This document shows positions 1 through 6,013 of a DNA stretch of 6,791 nt, piece by piece (the stretch's first letter is position 1; each line of letters begins with the position of its first letter). Source of the DNA: an uncultured Phycisphaerales bacterium (lineage in GTDB: Bacteria > Planctomycetota > Phycisphaerae > Phycisphaerales > UBA1924); assembly GCA_937879825.1 (NCBI GenBank), contig CALFMQ010000050.1, forward strand, positions 1 through 6,791. The letters are read 5' to 3'. Made by a program: the position numbers and the translations under genes. The notes beneath the pieces were generated by a model. It was given only the letters and a program-made list of their open reading frames with translations. It ran no database searches and was not told where the DNA came from.

Positions 1-2560
1 CGGCGTCGATGCCCTGCGAGCCCGCGGCCAGCCGATAGTCGCCGTTGGCGGCGTCTTGGAAGAGGGGCGTGGCCGTGATGTTGCCGCCATCATCCGTGGC
101 GCCGTCCAGGGTCATATCGTTCTGCAGCACAGAGAATCCGACGCTTGCGAGCGTGCCAGTATTGGAGAAGACTCGGGGCTGCTCGTTGTCCGCGAACACG
201 CAGTTGCTCACGACAGCTTGGCCCCCAGATCCTTGAAGCCCGATCAGGATATTGCTGCCGGTATCGCTCAGAGTATGCCCGACGATCGTGTTGTTGATCA
301 TATTAATCGTTGTGTTGTCGGCGGCATAGAGGACTCCCCCACGCAAGCGGCAGGTGTTGTTCGCAAACAGGGTATTCGTGATGGATACGGTGGTTCCATT
401 GCTTGAGATGAAGAGCAACGCACCTCCGGAGCCATTGGCACCTTCCGGTCCGCTCGCACGATTCCCGATGAACTCGCACCGCTCGATCTTGACAGTACTG
501 CCTGCGCCGCTGTTCTCACGAGACAGCCCGCCGCCGTTCGTCTGGGACTCATTGTTCAGGAACCGGACCTGTCGGAACGTCGAAGCTGCCGAGGCGCCCT
601 GAATGAGCATGCCGCCGCCGCCGAATTGACTGAAACCGTTCTGGAGCGTGAGCCCTTCGACGGACAAGGTACTGCCGTTCTGCCTCAGGCACCGCCCGAG
701 ATAGTTCGCGTCAATGATCGTCTCATCCATGCCCTGTCCGCGGATGGTAAGCACCTTGTTAATGAAGAGATCGTGCTCGTAGTAGGTGCCGCAAGCGAGT
801 TCGATGGTGTCGCCGCTGGTGGCCGCAGCGACAGCGTCGGAAATGGTGTCATAGGTCGCGCCGGTGGTCATGTTGATGGCGGGGGTTTGCGTTTCGAATG
901 CGCCCATGTCGAGGTAATCGATTGCGCCGGTGCCGGTGTTGTCATCACAGGCGTCCGCGAAGCGTCTCGCTCCGATGAGGTCGAGCGCTCCACCACCCAA
1001 CGCCTCGTAAACCTGGTAGTTCGCGGCATCGATGCCCAGCGACCCGGCGGCGAGGCGGTAATCGCCGTTTGCGGCGTCGACGAAGGTTGGCTCCCCGGTG
1101 ATATTTCCGCCGACATCGTCCGCGCCGATCATGGTCATGTCCGTCTGAAATAGATTCGCGCCGACGGCCAGGGCTCCCGACATCGAGCTTCGCACGGTAT
1201 TCGCGCCGTTCGCGGAGAACACATTGTTGACAACAATCAGGGAGTTTGACGAGAACGCGGTCGAGATCAGGTCCTGGCTTCCGTTGCCGGCGACCGGATG
1301 GTCCAGGAAGGTATTGTTGATGACATCAACGAAGGCCATGTCGGCATTGATTCTGAGCGCAGCCGGCCCGTTTGCTGCCGCGTTGCCGCGGAAGACGGAG
1401 TTCAGAATCGTCGATTGCCCGATCGTCGCCAGGTATGCGATCGCGCCACCCGATGAGCCGGCGTAGTTCTCCACAAACTCACAGCCATCGATTACAGTTT
1501 GTTCCTGAACATCGCTCGTCAGTACGAGCAGTGCGCCGCCGGACATCTCGCACTCATTGTTCAGGAAGCGGACACCGCGAAAGTCCGTGGATGTGGCTCC
1601 GAATATCGAGGCCGCGCCACCGTGGGACTGGGAGTGCCCGTTGGCGATCGTCATGCCCTCGATGGTGATCGCGCCGGCGTTGTCCAGTGTGAAGATGTCG
1701 TCGAGCCCGTTCGCATCGATGCAGGTCTCGTCCATGCCCATGCCAGAGAGCGTGATCGGCTTATCGATCGTCATCCCCCATTCGCAGACGATTCCCTCGC
1801 CGAGTTCGATCGAGTCGCCCGCCGTTGCGGCGTTGATCGCCGATTGGAGCGATGCGTACGGCGTGAAGGTGTTCATGTTCGTGATGCTCGCGGGGTTGAC
1901 ATGGATGTCGGCGTTGTCGATGCGCTGATCGGCGCCGTTTCCGCCGGTCGCCGCGATGCCCAGGCGATGTCCTTCAGTTGGCGTGTAGCCGGTCGCGAGA
2001 CCCGTGACGAGCGGAGTGCCGTCGATCGAGACATTTAGAATGCCTGCCTCATCGAGCGAGATCGCGACGGCGACATCGGAAGTCCAGACCGTCGTGGGGA
2101 GGAAGTGCCCCGATGAGGGCTCGGGGACGATCGCCACGCCGTCGAGCCACACCGAAACATAGACAAAGTTGCCGAAGCCGCCGCCGATGTTGGCGGCCCG
2201 GATATTGATGGCCAGGCCCGAGACCGTGTCGGCGCTTGGGATGGTGCTGTCGGGCAAATCGCCCAGCGCAAGGATGAGGTTTGCCCCACCCAGCGTTCCG
2301 CCGGGATTCAGAATGTAGTCAAACGTCGCATCGAAGCGATCGATCGTCTGGCCATGAAACGAGTCGAAGACGATCGCGCCCGCGGCGTCGCTCACATCGG
2401 GTGTCATCTGGAGCGAGCCGTTATCCAGCACGGCGTCGCCGAAGAGTTGTGCCGAACCCGGTGAGCCGGTGTCGAAGTTGTTGATATAGCAGCCCATCGA
2501 TGTGCCGGTGAGCCCGAAGAGCGCCGCGGCGGTCATGCCAAACAGGGTTCGAGTGTTCAT
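1..2560 (-). CDS. Secreted lectin-like + right-handed beta-helix surface protein, 3' end cut by window edge
   Basis: The frame opens at ATG 2560 and stays open for 853 codons to the left edge, so the C-terminus is missing. An AAGGA Shine-Dalgarno lies 7 nt upstream. Residues 1-23 look like a signal peptide (MNTR, then a hydrophobic stretch ending TGTSMG before Cys24). Residues about 24-222 form a beta-rich domain resembling a concanavalin-A/LamG-like jellyroll (for example VYVSVWLDGVAI at 133-144, then GILNVSIDGTPL at 173-184). From about 227 two tandem right-handed parallel beta-helix units follow, each opening with a 'GDSIEL'/'GDTIEL' motif, continuing with 'G.GMDET.IDAN' and 'VRFLNNE', and closing with 'AANGDYRLAAGS.GIDA'. 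Such proteins are exported and are often adhesins or polysaccharide-binding or -degrading proteins; no catalytic residues can be named here. A lipoprotein is less likely because position -3 to Cys24 is Ser. The exact substrate is unknown. The gene lies 223 bp downstream of the kinase gene, with its own structured leader. Confidence 0.9.
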   Translation of the reverse strand, partial: MNTRTLFGMTAAALFGLTGTSMGCYINNFDTGSPGSAQLFGDAVLDNGSLQMTPDVSDAAGAIVFDSFHGQTIDRFDATFDYILNPGGTLGGANLILALGDLPDSTIPSADTVSGLAINIRAANIGGGFGNFVYVSVWLDGVAIVPEPSSGHFLPTTVWTSDVAVAISLDEAGILNVSIDGTPLVTGLATGYTPTEGHRLGIAATGGNGADQRIDNADIHVNPASITNMNTFTPYASLQSAINAATAGDSIELGEGIVCEWGMTIDKPITLSGMGMDETCIDANGLDDIFTLDNAGAITIEGMTIANGHSQSHGGAASIFGATSTDFRGVRFLNNECEMSGGALLVLTSDVQEQTVIDGCEFVENYAGSSGGAIAYLATIGQSTILNSVFRGNAAANGPAALRINADMAFVDVINNTFLDHPVAGNGSQDLISTAFSSNSLIVVNNVFSANGANTVRSSMSGALAVGANLFQTDMTMIGADDVGGNITGEPTFVDAANGDYRLAAGSLGIDAANYQVYEALGGGALDLIGARRFADACDDNTGTGAIDYLDMGAFETQTPAINMTTGATYDTISDAVAAATSGDTIELACGTYYEHDLFINKVLTIRGQGMDETIIDANYLGRCLRQNGSTLSVEGLTLQNGFSQFGGGGMLIQGASAASTFRQVRFLNNESQTNGGGLSRENSGAGSTVKIERCEFIGNRASGPEGANGSGGALLFISSNGTTVSITNTLFANNTCRLRGGVLYAADNTTINMINNTIVGHTLSDTGSNILIGLQGSGGQAVVSNCVFADNEQPRVFSNTGTLASVGFSVLQNDMTLDGATDDGGNITATPLFQDAANGDYRLAAGSQGIDA
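2..877 (-). repeat. Beta-helix unit B of the tandem duplication, truncated by the window edge
   Basis: This encodes residues 562-853, the second copy of the unit. Near its visible end, 23 of 28 residues match unit A (485-512 against 826-853). Similarity also shows in DNA: positions 2 to about 125 resemble 1025 to about 1148. Compared with unit A it has six extra residues in a Gly-rich loop (about 703-712). By analogy with unit A, about 49 further residues and a DMGAFE-like closing segment should lie just outside the window. Confidence 0.83.
878..1882 (-). repeat. Beta-helix unit A of an internal tandem duplication
   Basis: This stretch encodes residues about 227-561 of the secreted protein. 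It aligns without gaps to unit B at a constant offset of 335 residues from N228/N563 through the CEF motif (360-362 against 695-697), and at 341 residues from GGA (371-373 against 712-714) to the window edge. The only length difference is thus a 6-residue insertion in unit B. It ends with a closing segment, LDLIG to DMGAFE (527-556), typical of the end of a planctomycete beta-helix domain. Confidence 0.85.
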
Positions 2561-2567
2561 GGTGAAA

Positions 2568-2640
2568 TCCTTCGTGTGTGCGGCCCCAATCTGGCGGGGC
2601 GGGGGTGATGCGCTGGCGGGACAACCCCGCCGACGAAGGA
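2568..2640 (-). promoter_or_regulatory. Structured mRNA leader that can mask the Shine-Dalgarno of the beta-helix gene
   Basis: In the minus-strand transcript, UCCUUCGU (2640-2633) is the exact reverse complement of ACGAAGGA (2575-2568), which contains the AAGGA ribosome-binding site 7 nt before ATG 2560. The 57-nt loop carries GGCGGGG (2631-2625). This can pair with the nearby CCCGCC (2620-2615, 5-nt loop) or with CCCCGCC at 2604-2598 or 2599-2593, so mutually exclusive stems are possible. The layout suits translational control (riboswitch, thermosensor or protein-bound leader), but no known riboswitch class was recognised. The complementarity is directly visible; the function is inferred. 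Confidence 0.45.
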
Positions 2641-2683
2641 CCAGTCGCGAACGGGTCGCGGGACCGGACAGGGAAGATTGAGA

Positions 2684-2712
2684 ATTCTGTTTCGTCGCTG
2701 AGAATCCATGAA
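2684..2712 (-). promoter_or_regulatory. Weak sigma70-type promoter candidate for the beta-helix gene
   Basis: On the minus strand, TTCATG (2712-2707) and CAGAAT (2689-2684) are 17 bp apart. They match the consensus -35 and -10 boxes at 3 of 6 and 4 of 6 positions. The site sits in the only clearly AT-richer patch of the gap and would give a leader of about 115 nt containing the whole SD-masking element. A 7-bp direct repeat ATTCTCA (2705-2699 and 2685-2679) overlaps it. No ECF-type consensus was recognised. The match is poor and the call is tentative. Confidence 0.2.
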
Positions 2713-2748
2713 CCTCTCGAGGGCAGATCGCTGGCGCGGCACCTGGAG

Positions 2749-2776
2749 CGGCGGTGGAGTCGCGACGAGGCCGCCG
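2749..2776 (-). terminator. GC hairpin just after the kinase stop codon
   Basis: CGGCGG (2749-2754) and CCGCCG (2771-2776) form a 6-bp GC stem with a 16-nt loop that contains the 8-bp palindrome GTCGCGAC (2759-2766). It begins 7 nt after the kinase stop codon. There is no T-tract, so it is not a classical intrinsic terminator. It could slow polymerase or protect the 3' end of the sigma-kinase transcript. It may also be chance in GC-rich DNA. Confidence 0.2.
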
Positions 2777-2783
2777 GTTCTGC

Positions 2784-5144
2784 TTATTGGCCCAGTTCTT
2801 CGAGGAACTGGCGCGCCCGCTGGGTTTCTGGATGGTCCGGGCCGAGGTACTGCTCTTGTTGCTGGATGAGTTGGATGGCCATGGTCCGGGCCTCATCGAC
2901 TTGGCCGGCTCCGGCCAAGGCACGGGTGAGATTCCTCAGAACGAAAAGCGACCTCGGGTCTTGATTGCCGTAGTTCGACCGGACATCAGGGAGAAGGTGT
3001 TGGAATGTGGCGATCGCGTCCTCAAAGTGTCCGAGTTGCATGTTGAGCATGCCGAGGTTGTTCGAGAGTTGCAGCGTCAGCCATTGTTCGCTTTCGGGGA
3101 GTTCGTCCGCGTGGCTGATCGCTTCGGCGAGCATCCGGCGGGCCTCTTCGGGACGATCCGTCTTTCGGTAGACATCGGCCAGAGCGTTGATCGTCTGGAC
3201 GGTCACGACGTCGGACACTCCTGCGGCCTCGAACTCCGCGATCGCTTGCTTGAGCTGGGCCTCCGCCTCCTCGAGACGCCCGCTCGATGCGATGACGCTC
3301 CCGAGCAATCGGCGGGCATCCGCGATCAGCTCGCCACGGATGCCCGGAGTTGCAAGACGGAGCCTCAATGCACGAGCGTAATCGGCCTCCGCCTCGTCGA
3401 GCCGCTGCAGGTCGTGCAGCACATATGCGCGAGACATGAGCGCCTCGATTGTGTCCGGATCGTCCTCGCCGAGGTGCTCGAGGAGCAAGCGGTAGGCCTT
3501 GTCCGACTCGTCGTAGGCCAGTTCGGGCATTCCGAGCGAGATATATGTTTGTGTGAGTGAGTGACGGATCTTCGCGGCTACGAGCGGTCGTTCAGCGAAT
3601 CGCTCACCGATGGAGCCGCTCGCGCTTGCGAGGATCGAGTCGTGAAGGACTCGTCGTGCGAGGTCGGTGGGGTTGACCGTTTCAAAGAGCCGGTCGAGCG
3701 TGATCGTGCCATCCGGCCCGATGGCGGCCTGCGCGCCGTCAACGATCTGTGCCTGGATTGCGCTCCCGACCTCGTCGACCGCGATGTTTTCGAGGATGGC
3801 TCCCTGGAAAGCGGCGACATCCCGGACATCACGGAGGGCATCGCTCGCGATCTTTTCGGCTTCCTTGGCCGCATCGCGCTGGTTTTGTGCTTCGATGAGA
3901 GCGAGGGTCACACCGATGAAACCGCCGGCGAGCGCCAAGACCGCGACAGCGGCGGCGGCGACGAGCCCTTTGTTTCGCTTCGCGAACTTGCGCAGGTGAT
4001 ACATCGCGGTCGGGGGACGGGCGATGATCGGCTCGTCCCGGAGGTAGCGCCTGATGTCGGCGGCGAGCTCCGCTGCCGAGGCGTACCGGCGGTCGCGGTC
4101 CTTCTCGAGCGCTTTGGCGAGAATCGTCTCGACATCGCCCCGCAGCGCCGGCGCGAGCGCCCCCGCACTCTTTGGGAGAACATCGCGAATCGCAATCGTG
4201 ATATCGGGGATCGAGCGTCCGCCGAGGTCGAGCGGGAGTTCTCCCGTCAGCGTCTGGAATGCGATGACGCCCAGCGCGTAGACATCGCAGCGTGTATCCA
4301 GATCACGGCCGGACCCGCTCACCTGCTCGGGGCTCATGTAGGCGAGCGTGCCGACGATCTGGCCCGCTTGCGTCTGGAGCGTATCGGGCGACGCGTCGTC
4401 ATCGTTCAGTCGCGCCACGCCGAAGTCGAGGACCTTGGGCTGGCCGATCGTGTCGGTCGGCGCCGTCTCGTGGCCCGTTGCGGGCGTTGGCTCGACGACG
4501 AGAATGTTGGCGGGCTTGAGGTCGCGGTGGATCACGCCCTTCTGGTGGGCGTACTGCACCGCATCGCATACACGCGCGATGAGTTCCAGTCGCGATCGGA
4601 TATCCATGCGATGTAGTTGGGTGAACTGGTCGAGCGTGCGCCCGTCGATGTACTCCATCACAAAATAGGGCGACTCGACGCCCTCGATTGCCGCGGTGCC
4701 CGCGCCGTAGATGTGCGCGATGCCCGGGTGCTGCAACTTTCCGAGCACGTGCGTTTCGTGCTCGAATCGTCGCAATGCCTGCTTGCCGTGCAGCCCGGCG
4801 CGGACCACCTTGATGGCCACGCGGCGCTTCGGGTTCGACTGCTCGGCCTCATAGACGATGCCCATCCCGCCCCGCCCCAGACAACGCACTACGCGGTATT
4901 CCCCGATGGACTCCGGGATGTCTGTCGGATCGAAACTGTCGTTGGGAGACTTGCGATACGCGTCTGGAGTCGGCGTGAGGAACCCCGCCGGGCTTGATCG
5001 CTCGGCTTCGAGCAACGCGAGGACCTCTCGCCGGATGTCGTCGTCACCGGCGCAGTGCTCATCAAGGAACCGCGTCTGCTCCTCGGCGGGGAGTTCGGCC
5101 GCGTCGTTGAACAAGTCCTCGATCCGACGGGCGCGTTCGTTCAT
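2784..5144 (-). CDS. Membrane-anchored Hanks-type Ser/Thr protein kinase with C-terminal TPR sensor domain
   Basis: The product is 786 aa. Residues 1-55 are the short helical N-terminal segment often seen in these kinases (ELPAEEQTRFLDEHC). The kinase domain covers about 83-370, with all key residues present: glycine loop GRGGMG (90-95), VAIK lysine K112, alpha-C glutamate E130, HRDLKPAN with D208 and N213, DFG at 240-242, SPE at 271-273 and D287. It should be active. One membrane helix spans about 393-417 and is preceded by basic RKFAKRNK, which places the kinase in the cytoplasm and the rest outside. A helical region (about 417-520) leads to about six TPR-like helical pairs (about 530-768) and ends with 'GPDHPETQ'. 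The start ATG overlaps the sigma stop codon (ATGA) and has a strong GGAGGAA just upstream, so the two genes are translationally coupled. A Thr-rich insert (about 217-236) precedes the DFG strand. The likely partner is the ECF sigma factor. Confidence 0.96.
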   Translation of the reverse strand: MNERARRIEDLFNDAAELPAEEQTRFLDEHCAGDDDIRREVLALLEAERSSPAGFLTPTPDAYRKSPNDSFDPTDIPESIGEYRVVRCLGRGGMGIVYEAEQSNPKRRVAIKVVRAGLHGKQALRRFEHETHVLGKLQHPGIAHIYGAGTAAIEGVESPYFVMEYIDGRTLDQFTQLHRMDIRSRLELIARVCDAVQYAHQKGVIHRDLKPANILVVEPTPATGHETAPTDTIGQPKVLDFGVARLNDDDASPDTLQTQAGQIVGTLAYMSPEQVSGSGRDLDTRCDVYALGVIAFQTLTGELPLDLGGRSIPDITIAIRDVLPKSAGALAPALRGDVETILAKALEKDRDRRYASAAELAADIRRYLRDEPIIARPPTAMYHLRKFAKRNKGLVAAAAVAVLALAGGFIGVTLALIEAQNQRDAAKEAEKIASDALRDVRDVAAFQGAILENIAVDEVGSAIQAQIVDGAQAAIGPDGTITLDRLFETVNPTDLARRVLHDSILASASGSIGERFAERPLVAAKIRHSLTQTYISLGMPELAYDESDKAYRLLLEHLGEDDPDTIEALMSRAYVLHDLQRLDEAEADYARALRLRLATPGIRGELIADARRLLGSVIASSGRLEEAEAQLKQAIAEFEAAGVSDVVTVQTINALADVYRKTDRPEEARRMLAEAISHADELPESEQWLTLQLSNNLGMLNMQLGHFEDAIATFQHLLPDVRSNYGNQDPRSLFVLRNLTRALAGAGQVDEARTMAIQLIQQQEQYLGPDHPETQRARQFLEELGQ

Positions 5145-5749
5145 GCTTCCTCCGACTGATCGGATGCCGACTGACGATCAGAGTCCGGGGCGAGCATCGT
5201 AAAGAGCTTTGCTTTGGCGAATCGCCAGTCGCGCCGGGCGGTGCGGTCGGTGATGCCGAGAACCTCGGCGATCTGTTCGACTTCAAGCCCCGCGAAAAAG
5301 CGGAGCATGACCACTTTGTGCGCACGTTCGTGCTGCTTCTCCAGAGCCGACAGCGCCTCATCGAGAGCGAGCATGTCCGCTGGCCCGACTTCGGTGATCG
5401 TGATATCGACCAGCATTTCCGGCGCGGATCTGGATCGGCCGCCCCCTCGCTTGAGAGCGGAGCGCCGCCGGGCCTGATCGACCAGAACCTGACGCATCGC
5501 GCGGGCCGCGGCGAAAAAGAAGTGGCGCCGATTCTCGAAGGACCCCGCTTCTGGGGCCACGAGCCGCAGGTACGCCTCGTGAACAAGGGCCGTTGCCTGA
5601 ATCGTCTGTCCCGGTGGTGTGCGACGCATCTGCGACCGAGCAACAGCGCGGAGTTCGTCGTACACGATCGGGAGCAGTTGTTCGGCCGCTTCGGCGTCGC
5701 CGGATCCCATTGCATGCAGGAGCATCGTGATGCGAGGGTCGGGTTGCAT
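5141..5749 (-). CDS. ECF-family RNA polymerase sigma factor (TIGR02999/PF07638 type)
   Basis: With ATG 5749 as start the product is 202 aa. Sigma region 2 covers about 10-100 (LLPIVYDELR, ATALVHEAYLRL, HFFFAAARAMR, VLVDQARRR). Sigma region 4 covers about 125-186 with the helix-turn-helix IAEVLGITDRTARRDWRFAK. This is the planctomycete/acidobacterial ECF subtype usually found beside Ser/Thr kinases rather than membrane anti-sigma factors. At the start of region 2.2, where classical ECF factors carry an acidic DxxD/DAED motif, this protein has Q51-A-T53-A. The acidic tail (DSDRQSASDQSEEA) is short. The frame also opens at GTG 5836 (231 aa), but the extra 29 residues are Arg/Gly-rich and unlike the family, so ATG 5749 was preferred, although it has no clear Shine-Dalgarno. 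ATG 5725 is a further possibility. It is translationally coupled to the kinase. Confidence 0.93.
   Translation of the reverse strand: MQPDPRITMLLHAMGSGDAEAAEQLLPIVYDELRAVARSQMRRTPPGQTIQATALVHEAYLRLVAPEAGSFENRRHFFFAAARAMRQVLVDQARRRSALKRGGGRSRSAPEMLVDITITEVGPADMLALDEALSALEKQHERAHKVVMLRFFAGLEVEQIAEVLGITDRTARRDWRFAKAKLFTMLAPDSDRQSASDQSEEA
5147..5153 (-). promoter_or_regulatory. Shine-Dalgarno fixing the kinase start
   Basis: The minus strand reads GGAGGAA, then GC, then ATG at 5144. This strong ribosome-binding site lies inside the last codons of the sigma gene and supports the ATG that overlaps the sigma stop. The spacing from GGAGG to ATG is short (4 nt), which suits re-initiation after termination on the sigma gene. 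Confidence 0.7.
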
Positions 5750-5842
5750 GTAGGGCCATGATATTGACCGGCCGGTGCCGACGCGCTCGTTGGCCGGGCG
5801 GGCGGCCTCGATTCGCCGGCGACCCCCCGGACTCACATTCCC

Positions 5843-5868
5843 AACATCATGAGTTGAGTCAAGATGTT
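5843..5868. promoter_or_regulatory. Operator-like 26-bp dyad upstream of the sigma-kinase operon
   Basis: AACATCATGA (5843-5852) and TCAAGATGTT (5859-5868) are inverted repeats matching at 9 of 10 positions around a 6-bp centre. The minus strand also holds TTGACT (5862-5857), a 5-of-6 match to a -35 box, inside the dyad. The matching -10 (AATGTG, 17 bp on) is poor. The dyad lies 94 bp before the sigma ATG, where a repressor or activator site would be expected. It is AT-rich and not followed by T residues, which argues against a terminator for the upstream barrel gene. Confidence 0.35.
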
Positions 5869-5952
5869 CGGCTCACCGCCCTGGTCGTCGGCATATGAGG
5901 AGGCCGGGCGTGACGATGTCATCCGGCGCACTCGATGTACCGGCGCTGCGGG

Positions 5953-5973
5953 TGCGAATGAAACGGCTTCGCA
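5953..5973 (-). terminator. Small hairpin downstream of the barrel gene
   Basis: TGCGAA (5953-5958) and TTCGCA (5968-5973) form a perfect 6-bp inverted repeat with a 9-nt loop, 40 bp past the barrel stop codon. No T-tract follows on the minus strand, so terminator activity is doubtful. Apart from this hairpin and the dyad, nothing else was recognised in the gap from 5750 to 6013. Confidence 0.12.
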
Positions 5974-6013
5974 TGGTGGACCCGCGCTCTGGTTCGTGCT
6001 ACGCGCCTGAATG

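Noticed and set aside
626..1153. Plus-strand open frame of 175 codons.
   Set aside because: It lies opposite the beta-helix frame, which shows real domain motifs and an internal repeat; the plus frame shows neither.
2111..2128. VPEPSS motif at residues 145-150 of the beta-helix protein, resembling a PEP-CTERM sorting motif.
   Set aside because: It is internal and is not followed by a membrane helix and basic tail; real PEP-CTERM signals are at the C-terminus.
2489..2560. Lipoprotein signal ending at Cys24.
   Set aside because: The residue at -3 is Ser and at -2 Met, which is a poor lipobox; an ordinary signal peptide fits better.
2593..2620. G-rich plus-strand tract as a G-quadruplex.
   Set aside because: Only three separate G-runs of three or more occur within short spacing, so it lacks a canonical four-run motif; pairing in the leader RNA is a better explanation.
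2754..4616. Two long plus-strand open frames (2754-3560 and 3561-4616) opposite the kinase gene.
   Set aside because: They are antisense to a clearly coding kinase/TPR frame, have no recognisable domains and are rich in Arg, Asp and Glu, as expected of the complement of GC-rich coding DNA.
5358..5759. Minus-strand frame starting at ATG 5759, just ahead of the sigma ATG.
   Set aside because: It is out of frame with the sigma gene, overlaps its region 2 and has a low-complexity Arg/Ser/Pro composition.
5750..5836. In-frame GTG extension of the sigma gene (29 extra residues).
   Set aside because: The added residues do not resemble the family N-terminus, there is no Shine-Dalgarno, and the GTG falls at the expected -10 region next to the dyad. 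It is kept only as an alternative.
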